A stretch of DNA of 64,000 nucleotides from Streptomyces atroolivaceus. Lineage in GTDB: Bacteria; Actinomycetota; Actinomycetes; Streptomycetales; Streptomycetaceae. Within the stretch, counting starts at the first letter, position 1; each line of letters starts with the position of its first letter. Positions 9,185 to 18,147 of the stretch are shown one piece after another. Made by a program: the position numbers and the translations under genes. The notes under the pieces were generated by a model, which saw only the letters and a list, made by a program, of their open reading frames with translations, was not told where the DNA came from and did no database searches. The stretch is from NCBI RefSeq assembly GCF_000717025.1, contig NZ_JNXG01000009.1, forward strand, positions 1-64,000, read 5' to 3'.

Positions 9185-10513
9185 TCAGCCGGCCGTCAGC
9201 GCGGTGAAGCCGCGCTCGATCGCCGCGAGGGCACCGGCGATGTGCGGCAGTTCGAGCGGTCTGTCCGCCTCCTGCGCGGCACGCTGTTCGTCGGGTGTAC
9301 GGCCGTAGAGCATGCTCGTGGCCGCGCGGAAACGCAGCGCGTCCCGGGCGTCGCCGAAGTGGACGCCCGCGAGTACGGCGATGCCGAGCTCCTCGATGAG
9401 GTGGTTCTGCAGCGACTCCCCGTCGACGACGCCCTTGCGCGCCAGCCGCTCCCGTACGGGCCCGAAGTCCGGGTACACGTAGAAACCGCCCGTCGGCGGC
9501 CGGCACGCCGCGCCCGCAGCGACCACGATGTCGTGCACCGCACCGGCGACCGCACCGTGCAGCCGGGCGTCCCGCCGGAGCCGCTCCAGCAGCTCGGGCG
9601 GCTCGGCGAAGGCGTACTCGGCGACCGCCTGCATGGGGCCGGCCAGCGTGGACCACATCTCGCTCGCCACCGATGCGACGTCGCCGCACATCCGTTCCCC
9701 CGCGGGGCCGGCGGGGAAACGTGCGACGCCGATGCGCCAGCCGCCCAGCGCCAGGCTCTTGCTGAGGCCGGTGACGACGACCGTGCGCTCCGGCACGACC
9801 TCGGCGGGACTGAGGAACGGGGGCGCGGACTCGTGCAGGATGTCGCGGTAGATCTCGTCGGAGACGACGAGCAGGTCCTCCTCCTCGGCGACCGCACAGA
9901 CCTCCCGCACCGTCTCCGGAGGAGCCAGTGTCCCCGTCGGGTTGTCCGGCAGCGTCAGCACCACCAGGCGCGGGTGGTGGCCTTCCGCGCGCGCGGCCCG
10001 TACGGCGGTGCGCAGGGCGCCGGGATCCGGCACCCCGCCGCAGTGCTCGGGCACCGGAACGCCGAACGCCCGCTTGCCCGCGAGCGTGGCCTGCGGCTGG
10101 TACGTGACCCAGCAGGGCGCGGGCAGGAACACGTCGCCGGGTTCCACCAGTTGAAGCGCCAGCAGCAGCGCCTTGCTGCCGGGCGCCACGATCACCTGTG
10201 CCGGATCCGTCTCCAGCCCGCGGCGCGTGAAGTACCCGGCCGCGGCCGCCCGCACCCCGGGGCCTCCCGCGACGGGGCCGTAGGCGTTGCGGGAGGCTCC
10301 TTCCGCCAGCCGCTCGGCCAGCGGCGGGAAGACGGGCAGCCGCGACTCACCGAAGCCGAGGTGCGTGATCCGCTCACCCCGCGCCTGCCGCTCGGCCACC
10401 AGCTGGTCCAGGGCGAGGTTCGGCGAGATCCCGCGGGCCGCCCGTGCGCCGGTCCGGGCACCGGCAGGCGGGCCCGTACGAGCCTCCGTACGCGCGTCGG
10501 CGTGAGCAGTCAT
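9185..10513 (-). CDS. PLP-dependent fold-type I enzyme (class I aminotransferase family), probable beta-glutamate decarboxylase
   Basis: 442 residues. Seen: aminotransferase I/II architecture with APGSKALLLAL, DNPTGT, SDEIYRD, and the PLP lysine in GLSKSLALGGWRIG. The first ~25 residues are Ala/Arg/Thr-rich and poorly conserved in look. Known: in incednine biosynthesis, as I recall, an aminomutase makes beta-glutamate and a PLP enzyme decarboxylates it to (S)-3-aminobutyrate. Inferred: this gene, 20 bases downstream of the aminomutase, does the second step. The alternative is an ordinary transaminase. The ATG at 10513 is preceded by ACGGAG. The decarboxylase assignment rests on context. Confidence 0.72.
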   Translation of the reverse strand: MTAHADARTEARTGPPAGARTGARAARGISPNLALDQLVAERQARGERITHLGFGESRLPVFPPLAERLAEGASRNAYGPVAGGPGVRAAAAGYFTRRGLETDPAQVIVAPGSKALLLALQLVEPGDVFLPAPCWVTYQPQATLAGKRAFGVPVPEHCGGVPDPGALRTAVRAARAEGHHPRLVVLTLPDNPTGTLAPPETVREVCAVAEEEDLLVVSDEIYRDILHESAPPFLSPAEVVPERTVVVTGLSKSLALGGWRIGVARFPAGPAGERMCGDVASVASEMWSTLAGPMQAVAEYAFAEPPELLERLRRDARLHGAVAGAVHDIVVAAGAACRPPTGGFYVYPDFGPVRERLARKGVVDGESLQNHLIEELGIAVLAGVHFGDARDALRFRAATSMLYGRTPDEQRAAQEADRPLELPHIAGALAAIERGFTALTAG

Positions 10514-10533
10514 CCATGGCTCCGTTCGGGACG

Positions 10534-11883
10534 TCACTCGGCGACGCCGGCCAGCGGCCGACGGGTCGTGCCGACGAAGGCGGCGGCGATGTCGGCGGGC
10601 GCCGACGGGTCGAGCTCCAGGTGGTCCACCCACGCGGCCGTCGGCGACCAGCGGGCGCGGAAGGGCCGCCCCACCAGCTTCGGATCGCGTGCCTGGACCA
10701 TCCTCAGCTGGAAGAACCGGCCCTCGGAGGTCTCCTCGACGCCGTCCACCACGACCTTGCCCGGCGTGGCGGACATGACGGGCCCCCGTACGGTGCGGGC
10801 GAGTCCCGGAAGCTTGCTGTAGGCCGTGCGGAAGATCTCGAGCCCTTCCGCGAGCGGTACCTCGAAGTAGTGCCGGGGACCGGTGTCCCGTTCCACGAAC
10901 ATGTAGTACGGCACGGCCCCCGCGGCCAGCTCCGCCCGCCACAGCTCCGCCCACGTCCGCGCGTCGTCGTTGACGTGCGCGATCAGCGGCGCCTGGCAGT
11001 ACACGACGGCCCCGGTGGCACGGATGCGCCCGAGAGCCCTGCGAGCCGTGGCCGTCTCCAGCTCACGAGGGTGGCTGAAGTGGGCCATGATCGCCAGATT
11101 GCGGCCGGAGGCGACGACCTGCTCGAACAGCCGCAGCAGATCGTCGGCGTCCGCGTCGCTGACGAACCGCTGGGGCCAGTACGCCACCGCCTTCGTCCCG
11201 ATGCGCACGGTCCGCACGGTGTCCACGGACAGCACGGGCTCCAGATGACTGCGCAGCCGCTCGGTGGACATCACCATCGGGTCGCCGCCCGTGAACAGCA
11301 CGTCGGACACCGCTGGATGCCACCGCAGGTACGCGATGAGCCGCTCGGGCCCCGGAGCCGCGAACCGCAGATCGGCGTCCCCGATGAACTGCGCCCAGCG
11401 GAAGCAGTAGGTGCAGTACGCGTGACAGGTCTGGCCCTGCTGCGGGAAGTAGAGCACCGTCTCGCGGTACTTGTGCTGAATGCCCTCCAGCGCGTCGTCC
11501 GCCAGGCTGGGGACGTTGAGTTCCATCTGCCCGGAGGGATGCGGGTTCAGGCCCGCCCTGATGCGGCGCACCTCGGTGGCGATCTCCCGCTTGGGCGCAC
11601 GCCGCCGCAGGAGGTCGACCAGCAGCTTCTCGTCGTCGGCCGGGAGCATCCCGTGCTGGGGGAAGACGAGTTGGAAGATGGGGTCCTCGGGAACGCGGTG
11701 CCAGTCGATGAGCTCGGACAGCACGTACTCGTTGACCCGGAAGGGCAGTACCTGGGAGACCGCCCGTACGGTCTCCAGTGCGCTCTGCGACAGGCCGTAC
11801 CGGGCCGCCACCTCGTCGATGTGCTGCGGCCCCACCGTACGGAACCGTGTCACTTCGCCGGGGCTCGATGTCTTCGCGGGCAT
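10534..11883 (-). CDS. Radical SAM 2,3-aminomutase (probable glutamate 2,3-aminomutase)
   Basis: 449 residues. Seen: radical SAM cluster motif CHAYCTYC (CxxxCxxC), followed by FTGGDPM as in KamA-type enzymes, and a C-terminal lysine in TPGKVVVDG at the position of the PLP-binding segment, although the usual Gly-rich PGGGGK is reduced. Known: KamA-family proteins shift the alpha-amino group of lysine or glutamate to the beta carbon. Inferred: it makes beta-glutamate for the PKS starter. I prefer ATG 11883 (GAAGGA 8 bases upstream); an in-frame ATG at 11925 overlaps the stop of the preceding gene and would add 14 residues with non-typical codons. Confidence 0.85.
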   Translation of the reverse strand: MPAKTSSPGEVTRFRTVGPQHIDEVAARYGLSQSALETVRAVSQVLPFRVNEYVLSELIDWHRVPEDPIFQLVFPQHGMLPADDEKLLVDLLRRRAPKREIATEVRRIRAGLNPHPSGQMELNVPSLADDALEGIQHKYRETVLYFPQQGQTCHAYCTYCFRWAQFIGDADLRFAAPGPERLIAYLRWHPAVSDVLFTGGDPMVMSTERLRSHLEPVLSVDTVRTVRIGTKAVAYWPQRFVSDADADDLLRLFEQVVASGRNLAIMAHFSHPRELETATARRALGRIRATGAVVYCQAPLIAHVNDDARTWAELWRAELAAGAVPYYMFVERDTGPRHYFEVPLAEGLEIFRTAYSKLPGLARTVRGPVMSATPGKVVVDGVEETSEGRFFQLRMVQARDPKLVGRPFRARWSPTAAWVDHLELDPSAPADIAAAFVGTTRRPLAGVAE

Positions 11884-11917
11884 GCCACCGTTCCTTCGGG
11901 TCGAATCCGGGCCACTC

Positions 11918-12835
11918 TCAGCCATCGAGACCCTTGTCGTCGAGGCTCTTCAGGAATTCGACCAGGGTCGCGTGAAATCGCTCGGGCTCCTCGAGGTGCG
12001 GCATGTGGCTGGACTCCTCGAGAATCTCCCAGCGCACGTCGGGAATCCGTTCCTGGAACGGCCGTACCGTCGCCGGCGTCGCCTCGTCGTGCCGGCCGGA
12101 GAGGACCAGGGTGGGTACCGCGATGTCCGGCAGCCGGTCCTCGACGGACCAGTCCTTGAGGGTCCCGACCACATGGAACTCGCTCGGCCCGTTCATGGTG
12201 CGGTAGACGGTCGGGTCGTTCGCCGTCTCCATGACCGAGGCGAGGTACTCGGGAGGCATCGGCCGCACCCTGCACACGTGCCGGTCGTTGAAGACCATCA
12301 CGGCCTCGACGTACTCCTTGGTGTCCGTCGTTCCCGCCGCCTCGTGCGCGCGGAGCGTCGCGTCCACCCCCGGCGGCAGTCCGGCGCGCAGCACCTCCAT
12401 CTCCTGGCGCCACAACGGGTAGGAGGCGGGCGAGTTGGCGATCACGAGGCCCCGCAGGCCCGCCGGGCGGTCGGCGGCGTGCCGCGCCGCGAGCATCCCG
12501 CCCCAGGACTGCCCGAGCAGTACGTAATCGTCGGCGACGCCCAGATGACGGAGCAGGTTGTCGAGTTCCTCCAGGAAGAGGCCGACGGTCCAGAAGTCGG
12601 CTCCGGCGTCGGGGAGATGGGTGGAACCGCCGTTGCCCAGCTGGTCGTAGTGGACCACCGGCCAGCCGTCCTCACTCAGCGAGCTGAGGCCGAGGAGGTA
12701 GTCGTGCGTGCTTCCCGGCCCGCCGTGCACGACGACGACCGCCGGACGCCCGGTACCCGGTGTGCCCGTCAGCCTGTACCAGGTGCGGTACTCGCGGAAA
12801 GGGATCCTGCCCTTGGCGCTGGCCGCCACGGCCAT
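11918..12835 (-). CDS. Alpha/beta hydrolase, proline-iminopeptidase-like amidase (VinJ-like)
   Basis: 305 residues. Seen: oxyanion segment VVHGGPGSTHDY, nucleophile elbow GQSWGG, acid in LSGRHDEAT and histidine in SSHMPHLEEP, the full catalytic set of the prolyl aminopeptidase family. Known: in macrolactam pathways a VinJ-type amidase removes the N-terminal protecting amino acid from the finished polyketide so the beta-amine can close the lactam. Inferred: same role, and it is the first gene of the minus-strand starter operon. The ATG at 12835 follows GAGGTG; a GTG at 12844 is also in frame. No signal peptide is seen, so it acts in the cytoplasm. Confidence 0.85.
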   Translation of the reverse strand: MAVAASAKGRIPFREYRTWYRLTGTPGTGRPAVVVVHGGPGSTHDYLLGLSSLSEDGWPVVHYDQLGNGGSTHLPDAGADFWTVGLFLEELDNLLRHLGVADDYVLLGQSWGGMLAARHAADRPAGLRGLVIANSPASYPLWRQEMEVLRAGLPPGVDATLRAHEAAGTTDTKEYVEAVMVFNDRHVCRVRPMPPEYLASVMETANDPTVYRTMNGPSEFHVVGTLKDWSVEDRLPDIAVPTLVLSGRHDEATPATVRPFQERIPDVRWEILEESSHMPHLEEPERFHATLVEFLKSLDDKGLDG

Positions 12836-12900
12836 GTTCTTCACCTCACATCCAGCTCATATCCCTGTCTAACCTCCCGGAGCATTCGGCGCCAGCCCCC

Positions 12901-12937
12901 TTAGGGGTTGCGGACCCCTAATCTCCGTGCCAGGGGT
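12901..12937. promoter_or_regulatory. TTAGGGGT inverted repeat in a divergent promoter region
   Basis: TTAGGGGT (12901-12908) and its exact complement ACCCCTAA (12914-12921) form an 8-bp inverted repeat with a 5-base spacer, followed by CAGGGGT at 12931-12937. They lie between the minus-strand starter operon (12835) and the plus-strand glycosyltransferase (13039), so one site could serve both. This is the most symmetric copy of the recurring heptamer. Confidence 0.6.
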
Positions 12938-13038
12938 CCGGCGGCATTTCCCCGCGCGCGAGCGCGACTACCGTGGCGCCAATTGAGTCATGTGGGCCGA
13001 GGCTTCCGCTGTCCCGCGCCGAGCTATTGGAGAACTCC

Positions 13039-14310
13039 ATGCGCGTCATGTTGATGTCGTTTCCGACCCGCACGCACATCTACAGTCTGGCGCCGGTCGG
13101 ATGGGCACTGCGGGCCGCCGGGCATGAGGTGCGTTATGTCGGCCAGCGGAATCCGTCGGAAATCGATCCGTTTCTGCAGACCGGGCTGGAGTGCGCATGG
13201 GTCGGCGGTGATTTCGACATCGCCAAGCACCGGCAGTACGGCGACGACGGCGAGAGCGGTGCCAGCGGTGAGCTGAACGACCCCTTCAAGCTGGCCGAGG
13301 CCCGCCCGGAACGGCTGACGGACGAGTACGTGCAGGCCGCGTACGAGACCACCGCGGGCATGATCCGGTACGTCAACTCCGACGAGTTCCTCAACGAGGC
13401 GCTGCGATACGCCCGCCAGTGGCAGCCCGACCTGATCGTCTGGGATCCGCTGATCTACGCGGGCGCGATGGTCGCCAAGGTCGTGGGCGCCGCCCAGATG
13501 CGGATGCTGTACGCCGCGGACCAGAACGCGAGGGTCCACTTCGAGTACGAGAACCTGAAGGAACGCCGTCCCGAGGTCGCGTGGCCCGACCCGCTGGCCG
13601 AGTGGATGGCGGAGTGGCTGGGCCGGCACGGATGCGAGTTCGACGAGGAGCTGCGTTTCGGCAGTGCCAGCATCTGCCCCTCCCCCTCCTGTGTGCGTTT
13701 CCCCCTGGACGTCAACTACCTCCCGGTGCGTTTCGTGCCCGTCAACCGTCCGCTGCCGATGCCCGGCTGGGCCCTCGAAACGCCTGCCAGGCCCCGCGTG
13801 CTGCTGACACTCGGCGTCTCCAACCGCCAGGTGCACGGTGTCGAGCAGGCCTCCGTCGCCGAACTCCTCGCGGGCCTCGGCCAGCTCGACATCGAGGTGA
13901 TCGCGACGTTCAACAAGGCGCAGCTCGCCACGGTCAGGCACGTCCCGGACAACGTCCGGGCGGAGGCGTTCGTACCGATGGCCGAGGTGCTGGCGAGCTG
14001 CTCCGCGATCGTGCACCAGGGAGGCGGAGCGACCATCGGCAACGCGGTGGTCAACGGCACCCCGCAGCTCATCGTGCCCGGCACCATCTGGAGCGAGCGC
14101 GCTTCCGCCGTCGCCCAGGAGAAGCGGGGGTACGGGCTGTTCATCGACCTGGAGGACATCACGGCCGAGCGCGTGCGGAGCAAGGTCGCCCGCCTCATCG
14201 AGGAGCCGTCGTTCCGTGAGAACGCCCGTCAGGTGCAGGCGGAGATGATGGCCACGCGCACGCTCGCCGATCTCGTCCCCGAACTGGAGGCGGCAGCGGC
14301 CCGCCGCTGA
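13039..14310 (+). CDS. Glycosyltransferase, GT1 family (macrolide type)
   Basis: 423 residues, full length for the family. Seen: N-terminal Rossmann start MRVMLMSFPTRTHIYSLAP, and the C-terminal donor-binding region IVHQGGGATIGNAVVNG with HQGG intact. The ATG at 13039 follows TTGGAG; longer in-frame readings lack a ribosome site. Known: these enzymes transfer dTDP-deoxysugars to polyketide aglycones or to an earlier sugar. Inferred: attaches one sugar of the product. It is followed after 211 bases by the sugar genes. It resembles the glycosyltransferase at 23096 in layout, but no helper protein gene is adjacent to it. Confidence 0.88.
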   Translation: MRVMLMSFPTRTHIYSLAPVGWALRAAGHEVRYVGQRNPSEIDPFLQTGLECAWVGGDFDIAKHRQYGDDGESGASGELNDPFKLAEARPERLTDEYVQAAYETTAGMIRYVNSDEFLNEALRYARQWQPDLIVWDPLIYAGAMVAKVVGAAQMRMLYAADQNARVHFEYENLKERRPEVAWPDPLAEWMAEWLGRHGCEFDEELRFGSASICPSPSCVRFPLDVNYLPVRFVPVNRPLPMPGWALETPARPRVLLTLGVSNRQVHGVEQASVAELLAGLGQLDIEVIATFNKAQLATVRHVPDNVRAEAFVPMAEVLASCSAIVHQGGGATIGNAVVNGTPQLIVPGTIWSERASAVAQEKRGYGLFIDLEDITAERVRSKVARLIEEPSFRENARQVQAEMMATRTLADLVPELEAAAARR

Positions 14311-14370
14311 CGCCCCGCCCTTCGTCCACGGGCTCGCACCACAGGATCAGAACCGCGCGGCCGCGACCTT

Positions 14371-14407
14371 TAGGGGTTCCCCCGGAGCACTCGCGGATGA
14401 GTAACTT
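14371..14407 (+). promoter_or_regulatory. TAGGGGT box with -10-like TAACTT upstream of rmlA
   Basis: TAGGGGT at 14371-14377 is followed 24 bases later by TAACTT (14402-14407), a plausible -10. The gene starts at 14522. The spacing is close to the 22 bases seen at 19155 and 21572, which supports an activator bound next to a poor -35. Confidence 0.5.
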
Positions 14408-14521
14408 TCTGCGAGTCGGCAGGTCGGTTCGAGATATCTCTGCCTGGCCTCGGTTCCGTAATGTCCGCCTGGGTTTTCTCTATGGCCGCAATGGCCAAGG
14501 CAGGGTAAGGACTTCATCCTT

Positions 14522-15592
14522 ATGAAAGCACTCGTACTCGCCGGCGGCATCGGCAGCAGACTTTATCCGATCACGCACACCGGCGCCAAGCAACTGATTC
14601 CCGTGGCCAACAAGCCCGTGCTGTTCTACGTGATCGAAACACTGGTCGACGCGGGCGTCACGGATATCGGCATAGTCGTCGGCGACACGCACGCACAGGT
14701 GCGGGAAGCGGTCGGGGACGGCAGTGCCATGGGTGCCCGCGTCACGTACATCCACCAGGAGGAGCCGCTCGGCCTGGCACACGCGGTGCTCGTGGCGCGG
14801 GACTTCCTCGGTGACGAGGACTTCGTCATGTATCTGGGGGACAACTTCATCGTGGGAGGGATCGACGCCCTGCTCCGGAAGTTCCACGCCGAGAGGCCGG
14901 CTGCCGAGATCCTGCTGACACGCGTGGACAATCCCACCGATTTCGGGGTGGCGGAGCTCGATGCCGACGGGCGAGTGGTGCGGCTGGAGGAGAAGCCGGA
15001 GAACCCGGCCAGCCATATGGCCGTCATAGGGGTCTATCTGTTCACCCCGGTGGTGCACGAGGCGATCGACTCCATCAGCCCTTCGCCGCGGGGCGAGCTC
15101 GAGATCGTCGAGGCCATCCAGTGGCTGATGAGCAACGGGCACGCGGTGGGGTCGGCGACGGTCGACGGCTACTGGAAGGACACCGGCACCGTCACCGACA
15201 TGCTGGAGGTCAACCGCAGCGTGCTGGAGACACTGGAACCCTGCACGGACGGAAAGGTCGACGAGGAGAGCGAGATCATCGGCCGCGTACGCATCGAGCG
15301 AGGTGCCGTGGTGTCCCAGTCGCGCATCGTCGGTCCGGCCGTCATCGGCGCCGGAACGGTCGTGACGTCCTCGTACATCGGCCCCTCCACGTCGATCGCG
15401 GAGGACTGCGTCATCGACGCGAGCCAGATCGAGTTCTCCATCGTGCTGAACGGGGCCGCCATCGAAGGCGTCGGCCCCATCGAGGGATCACTCATCGGGC
15501 GGGAAGCGCACCTGACCCGCGCGTGTCGCACCCCCCGGGCGGCCCACCGGTTCCTGATCGGGGACCACTGCAAGGTGCAGGTCACACCATGA
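14522..15592 (+). CDS. rmlA: Glucose-1-phosphate thymidylyltransferase (StrD/long RmlA type)
   Basis: 356 residues, the longer StrD-type form found in antibiotic clusters. Seen: nucleotidyl-transferase motif LAGGIGSRLYPIT, then a lysine-bearing loop TGAKQLIPVANKP, and a C-terminal left-handed beta-helix region (repeats such as IIGRVRIERGAVV). Reaction: dTTP + glucose-1-phosphate to dTDP-glucose, the first step of the deoxysugar pathway. ATG 14522 has AAGGA upstream. Its stop overlaps the start of rmlB (ATGA), so the two are coupled. It should supply every dTDP-sugar made by this cluster. Confidence 0.93.
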   Translation: MKALVLAGGIGSRLYPITHTGAKQLIPVANKPVLFYVIETLVDAGVTDIGIVVGDTHAQVREAVGDGSAMGARVTYIHQEEPLGLAHAVLVARDFLGDEDFVMYLGDNFIVGGIDALLRKFHAERPAAEILLTRVDNPTDFGVAELDADGRVVRLEEKPENPASHMAVIGVYLFTPVVHEAIDSISPSPRGELEIVEAIQWLMSNGHAVGSATVDGYWKDTGTVTDMLEVNRSVLETLEPCTDGKVDEESEIIGRVRIERGAVVSQSRIVGPAVIGAGTVVTSSYIGPSTSIAEDCVIDASQIEFSIVLNGAAIEGVGPIEGSLIGREAHLTRACRTPRAAHRFLIGDHCKVQVTP

Positions 15593-16611
15593 GGGTCCTG
15601 GTCACCGGCGGAGCCGGCTTCATCGGCTCGTGTTTCGTGCGCATGCTGCTCGGCCCCGACGCCCCCCTCCCGGTGACGGCGGTGACCGTCCTGGACGCCC
15701 TCACGTACGCGGGCAGCCGGGAGAACCTCGCTCCCGTGGCGGACGACGCGCGGCTCACCTTCGTCCACGGCGACATCCGGGACGCCGTCCTGGTCGACGC
15801 GCTGCTCGCCGGTCAGGACACCGTGGTCCACTTCGCGGCGGAGTCCCACGTGGACCGTTCCATCCTCGACGCCTCCGCCTTCGTGGGCACCAACGTCGTG
15901 GGTACGCAGATCCTGCTGGACGCCGCGCTCCGGCACGGCACGAAGACGTTTCTGCACGTGTCCACCGACGAGGTCTACGGCTCGGTGGAGGACGGCTCCT
16001 CCCAGGAGGACCACCCGCTGCGGCCCACCTCGCCGTACGCCGCCTCCAAGGCGTCCTCCGACCTCATCGCGCTCGCGTACCACCGCACACACGGCGTCGA
16101 CGTGCGCGTCACCCGGTGCTCCAACAACTACGGGCCGTACCAGTTCCCGGAGAAGCTCATACCGCTGTTCGCCACGCGTCTGCTCGACGGGGAGACGGTC
16201 CCGCTCTACGGCGACGGGCGCAACGTCAGGGACTGGCTGCACGTGGAGGACCACTGCCGGGCGCTGTGCGCGGTGCTGCGCGACGGCCGCCCCGGCGAGA
16301 TCTACAACATCGGCGGCGGTACGGAGCTGAGCAACCGGGAGCTCACCGGCCGCCTGCTGGCCATCTGCGGCGCGGACTGGGGCAGCGTGGAGCCCACCAC
16401 CGACCGCAAGGGCCACGACCTGCGCTACTCGGTGGACTCCGGGAAGATCCGCGACGAGCTGCGGTGGACCCCCGGGCACACGATGGAAGCCGGACTGGAG
16501 GCCACCGTCGCCTGGTACCGGGACAACCGGGCCTGGTGGCAGCCGCTCAGCCGGGCAGGTGACAGCCGGGCCGGCGGTGGCCTCCCGACGGGTACCCGCC
16601 AGGGTGCGTAA
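15589..16611 (+). CDS. rmlB: dTDP-glucose 4,6-dehydratase
   Basis: 340 residues, extended SDR. Seen: NAD-binding GGAGFIG at the N-terminus, STDEVYGSVE, the YAASK catalytic pair and SNNYGPYQFPEKL, all signature RmlB motifs. Reaction: dTDP-glucose to dTDP-4-keto-6-deoxyglucose, the branch point for the deoxysugars. It starts inside the stop of rmlA. The last ~20 residues (RAGDSRAGGGLPTG region) are a non-conserved tail. Next on the strand comes a short leader-like reading frame and the 2,3-dehydratase. Confidence 0.95.
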   Translation: MRVLVTGGAGFIGSCFVRMLLGPDAPLPVTAVTVLDALTYAGSRENLAPVADDARLTFVHGDIRDAVLVDALLAGQDTVVHFAAESHVDRSILDASAFVGTNVVGTQILLDAALRHGTKTFLHVSTDEVYGSVEDGSSQEDHPLRPTSPYAASKASSDLIALAYHRTHGVDVRVTRCSNNYGPYQFPEKLIPLFATRLLDGETVPLYGDGRNVRDWLHVEDHCRALCAVLRDGRPGEIYNIGGGTELSNRELTGRLLAICGADWGSVEPTTDRKGHDLRYSVDSGKIRDELRWTPGHTMEAGLEATVAWYRDNRAWWQPLSRAGDSRAGGGLPTGTRQGA

Positions 16612-16672
16612 CAGCTGTCCCGGCCGGCCTCGTTCCCGAACGCTCCGCTGTAACAGTCGCTGTGGAAGGCTG

Positions 16673-16786
16673 ATGACCGAACCGATGCTGCCGAATCACG
16701 CCGCCGGCCCGAACGAGCGCACCGACCCGGAAACGGTGTCCCGGACCGCCGTCGCGGCGCGGCCGGACGCGGGAGCCGCGGAATGA
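16673..16786 (+). CDS. Possible 37-codon leader peptide coupled to the 2,3-dehydratase
   Basis: ATG 16673 is preceded by GGAAGG and opens a 37-residue frame whose stop overlaps the ATG of the dehydratase (ATGA at 16783-16786). The peptide (starts MTEPMLPNHAAGPNE) has no recognisable domain. The arrangement looks like translational coupling, but the Shine-Dalgarno spacing is short and the frame may be fortuitous. No function is proposed. Confidence 0.3.
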   Translation: MTEPMLPNHAAGPNERTDPETVSRTAVAARPDAGAAE

Positions 16787-18147
16787 GCCCCGCAGGCACC
16801 ACGGACGCCGGCAGGCTCGCCCTTTCGGCGGCCACCACCGAGGGCGCTCTCATGAGGACCGGGGATGTGGTGCGGTGGCTGGGCGAGCGCCGGCGCAGGA
16901 ACCGGTTCCAGGTCGAGCGGATCCCCTTCGACCAGATGGACAACTGGTACTTCGACGACGGCACGGGCGACATCCGGCACCGCAGCGGTGGCTTCTTCAC
17001 CGTGGAGGGGCTCCGGGCGCGGACTGGCCACGGGCCCGTGCGCGCCTGGCAGCAGCCCATCATCTGCCAGCCCGAAGTGGGCATCCTCGGCATCCTCGTC
17101 AAGGAGTTCGACGGGGTGCTGCACTGCCTGATGCAGGCCAAGATGGAGCCCGGCAACCGTCCCCTCCTCCAGCTGTCCCCCACGGTGCAGGCGACCCGGA
17201 GCAACTACACGCGTGTCCACCGTGGTGCCCGCGTCAAGTACATCGACTACTTCACGCAGCTGGAAGGGCTCCGGGTCCTGGCCGACTCGCAGCAGTCCGA
17301 GCACGGCTCGTGGTTCTACCGCAAGAGCAACCGCAACATGATCGTCGAGACGGACGGCGAAGTGCCGCACGACGACGACTACTGCTGGCTGACCCTGGGG
17401 CAGATCGCGGAGCTGCTGCACCACGACAACGTCATCAACATGGACTCGCGTACCGTCCTGTCCTGCGTTCCCCTCGCCGACGGAGAGGAGAAGGCACTGC
17501 ATCCGGACGACGCACTCGACCACTGGCTCGAAGCCGAACGGGCAAGCCGTGAGGTCCACGTGGAGCGCATACCCCTCTCCGGGGTCGATGGCTGGACCCG
17601 CGGAACGCACACGATCGACAACGACGCCGGCCGGTACTTCCAGGTCGTGGCGGTCTCCGTGCAGGCGGGCAACCGCGAGGTGACCGGCTGGTCCCAGCCG
17701 CTCTTCGAGCCCCGGGGGCTGGGCGTCACCGCTTTCCTGACGCGCCGTATCGGCGGCGTACGACACGTGCTGGCGCACGCCCGTGCCGAGGCGGGCCTCC
17801 ACCACTCGGTGGAGCTCGCCCCCACCGTCCAGTGCACACCGGAGAACTACGCGCACCTCGCCCCCGGGGACCACCCGTTGTTCCTCGACCAGGTGCTCGC
17901 GGCCGACCGGGCCCACATCCTGTACGAGGCGGTGCACTCCGAGGAGGGAGGCCGGTTCCTGCAGGCCGACAGCCGCTACCTGCTGGTGGAGGCCGACGAC
18001 CCGGGCCCGCCGGCCGAAGCACCGAGCGGCTACGTGTGGCTCACCCCCGGTCAGCTCTCCCGGCTGGTCCGGCGCGGTCACCACGTCAACGTCCAGGCGC
18101 GCACGCTGCTCGCCTGCCTCAACGCGACGGCCGCTGCCGGACGGTGA
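16783..18147 (+). CDS. NDP-hexose 2,3-dehydratase (TylX3/EvaA family)
   Basis: 454 residues, typical family length. Seen: two internally similar halves, with VERIPFDQMDNWYF near residue 45 and VERIPLSGVDGW near residue 262, each followed by an LSPTVQ/LAPTVQ segment, the duplicated dehydratase architecture. Reaction: removes the C2 hydroxyl of dTDP-4-keto-6-deoxyglucose to give an unstable 3,4-diketo sugar that a 3-ketoreductase must reduce; that partner is at 24385. Start ATG 16783 has GGGAG upstream. Downstream a 23-bp perfect hairpin separates it from the convergent methyltransferase. Confidence 0.93.
   Translation: MSPAGTTDAGRLALSAATTEGALMRTGDVVRWLGERRRRNRFQVERIPFDQMDNWYFDDGTGDIRHRSGGFFTVEGLRARTGHGPVRAWQQPIICQPEVGILGILVKEFDGVLHCLMQAKMEPGNRPLLQLSPTVQATRSNYTRVHRGARVKYIDYFTQLEGLRVLADSQQSEHGSWFYRKSNRNMIVETDGEVPHDDDYCWLTLGQIAELLHHDNVINMDSRTVLSCVPLADGEEKALHPDDALDHWLEAERASREVHVERIPLSGVDGWTRGTHTIDNDAGRYFQVVAVSVQAGNREVTGWSQPLFEPRGLGVTAFLTRRIGGVRHVLAHARAEAGLHHSVELAPTVQCTPENYAHLAPGDHPLFLDQVLAADRAHILYEAVHSEEGGRFLQADSRYLLVEADDPGPPAEAPSGYVWLTPGQLSRLVRRGHHVNVQARTLLACLNATAAAGR

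Noticed and set aside
15027..15033. TAGGGGT inside rmlA, and another inside cutR near 40745
   Set aside because: Both lie in coding sequence, far from promoters; a heptamer is expected a few times by chance in 64 kb. Only intergenic copies were counted.
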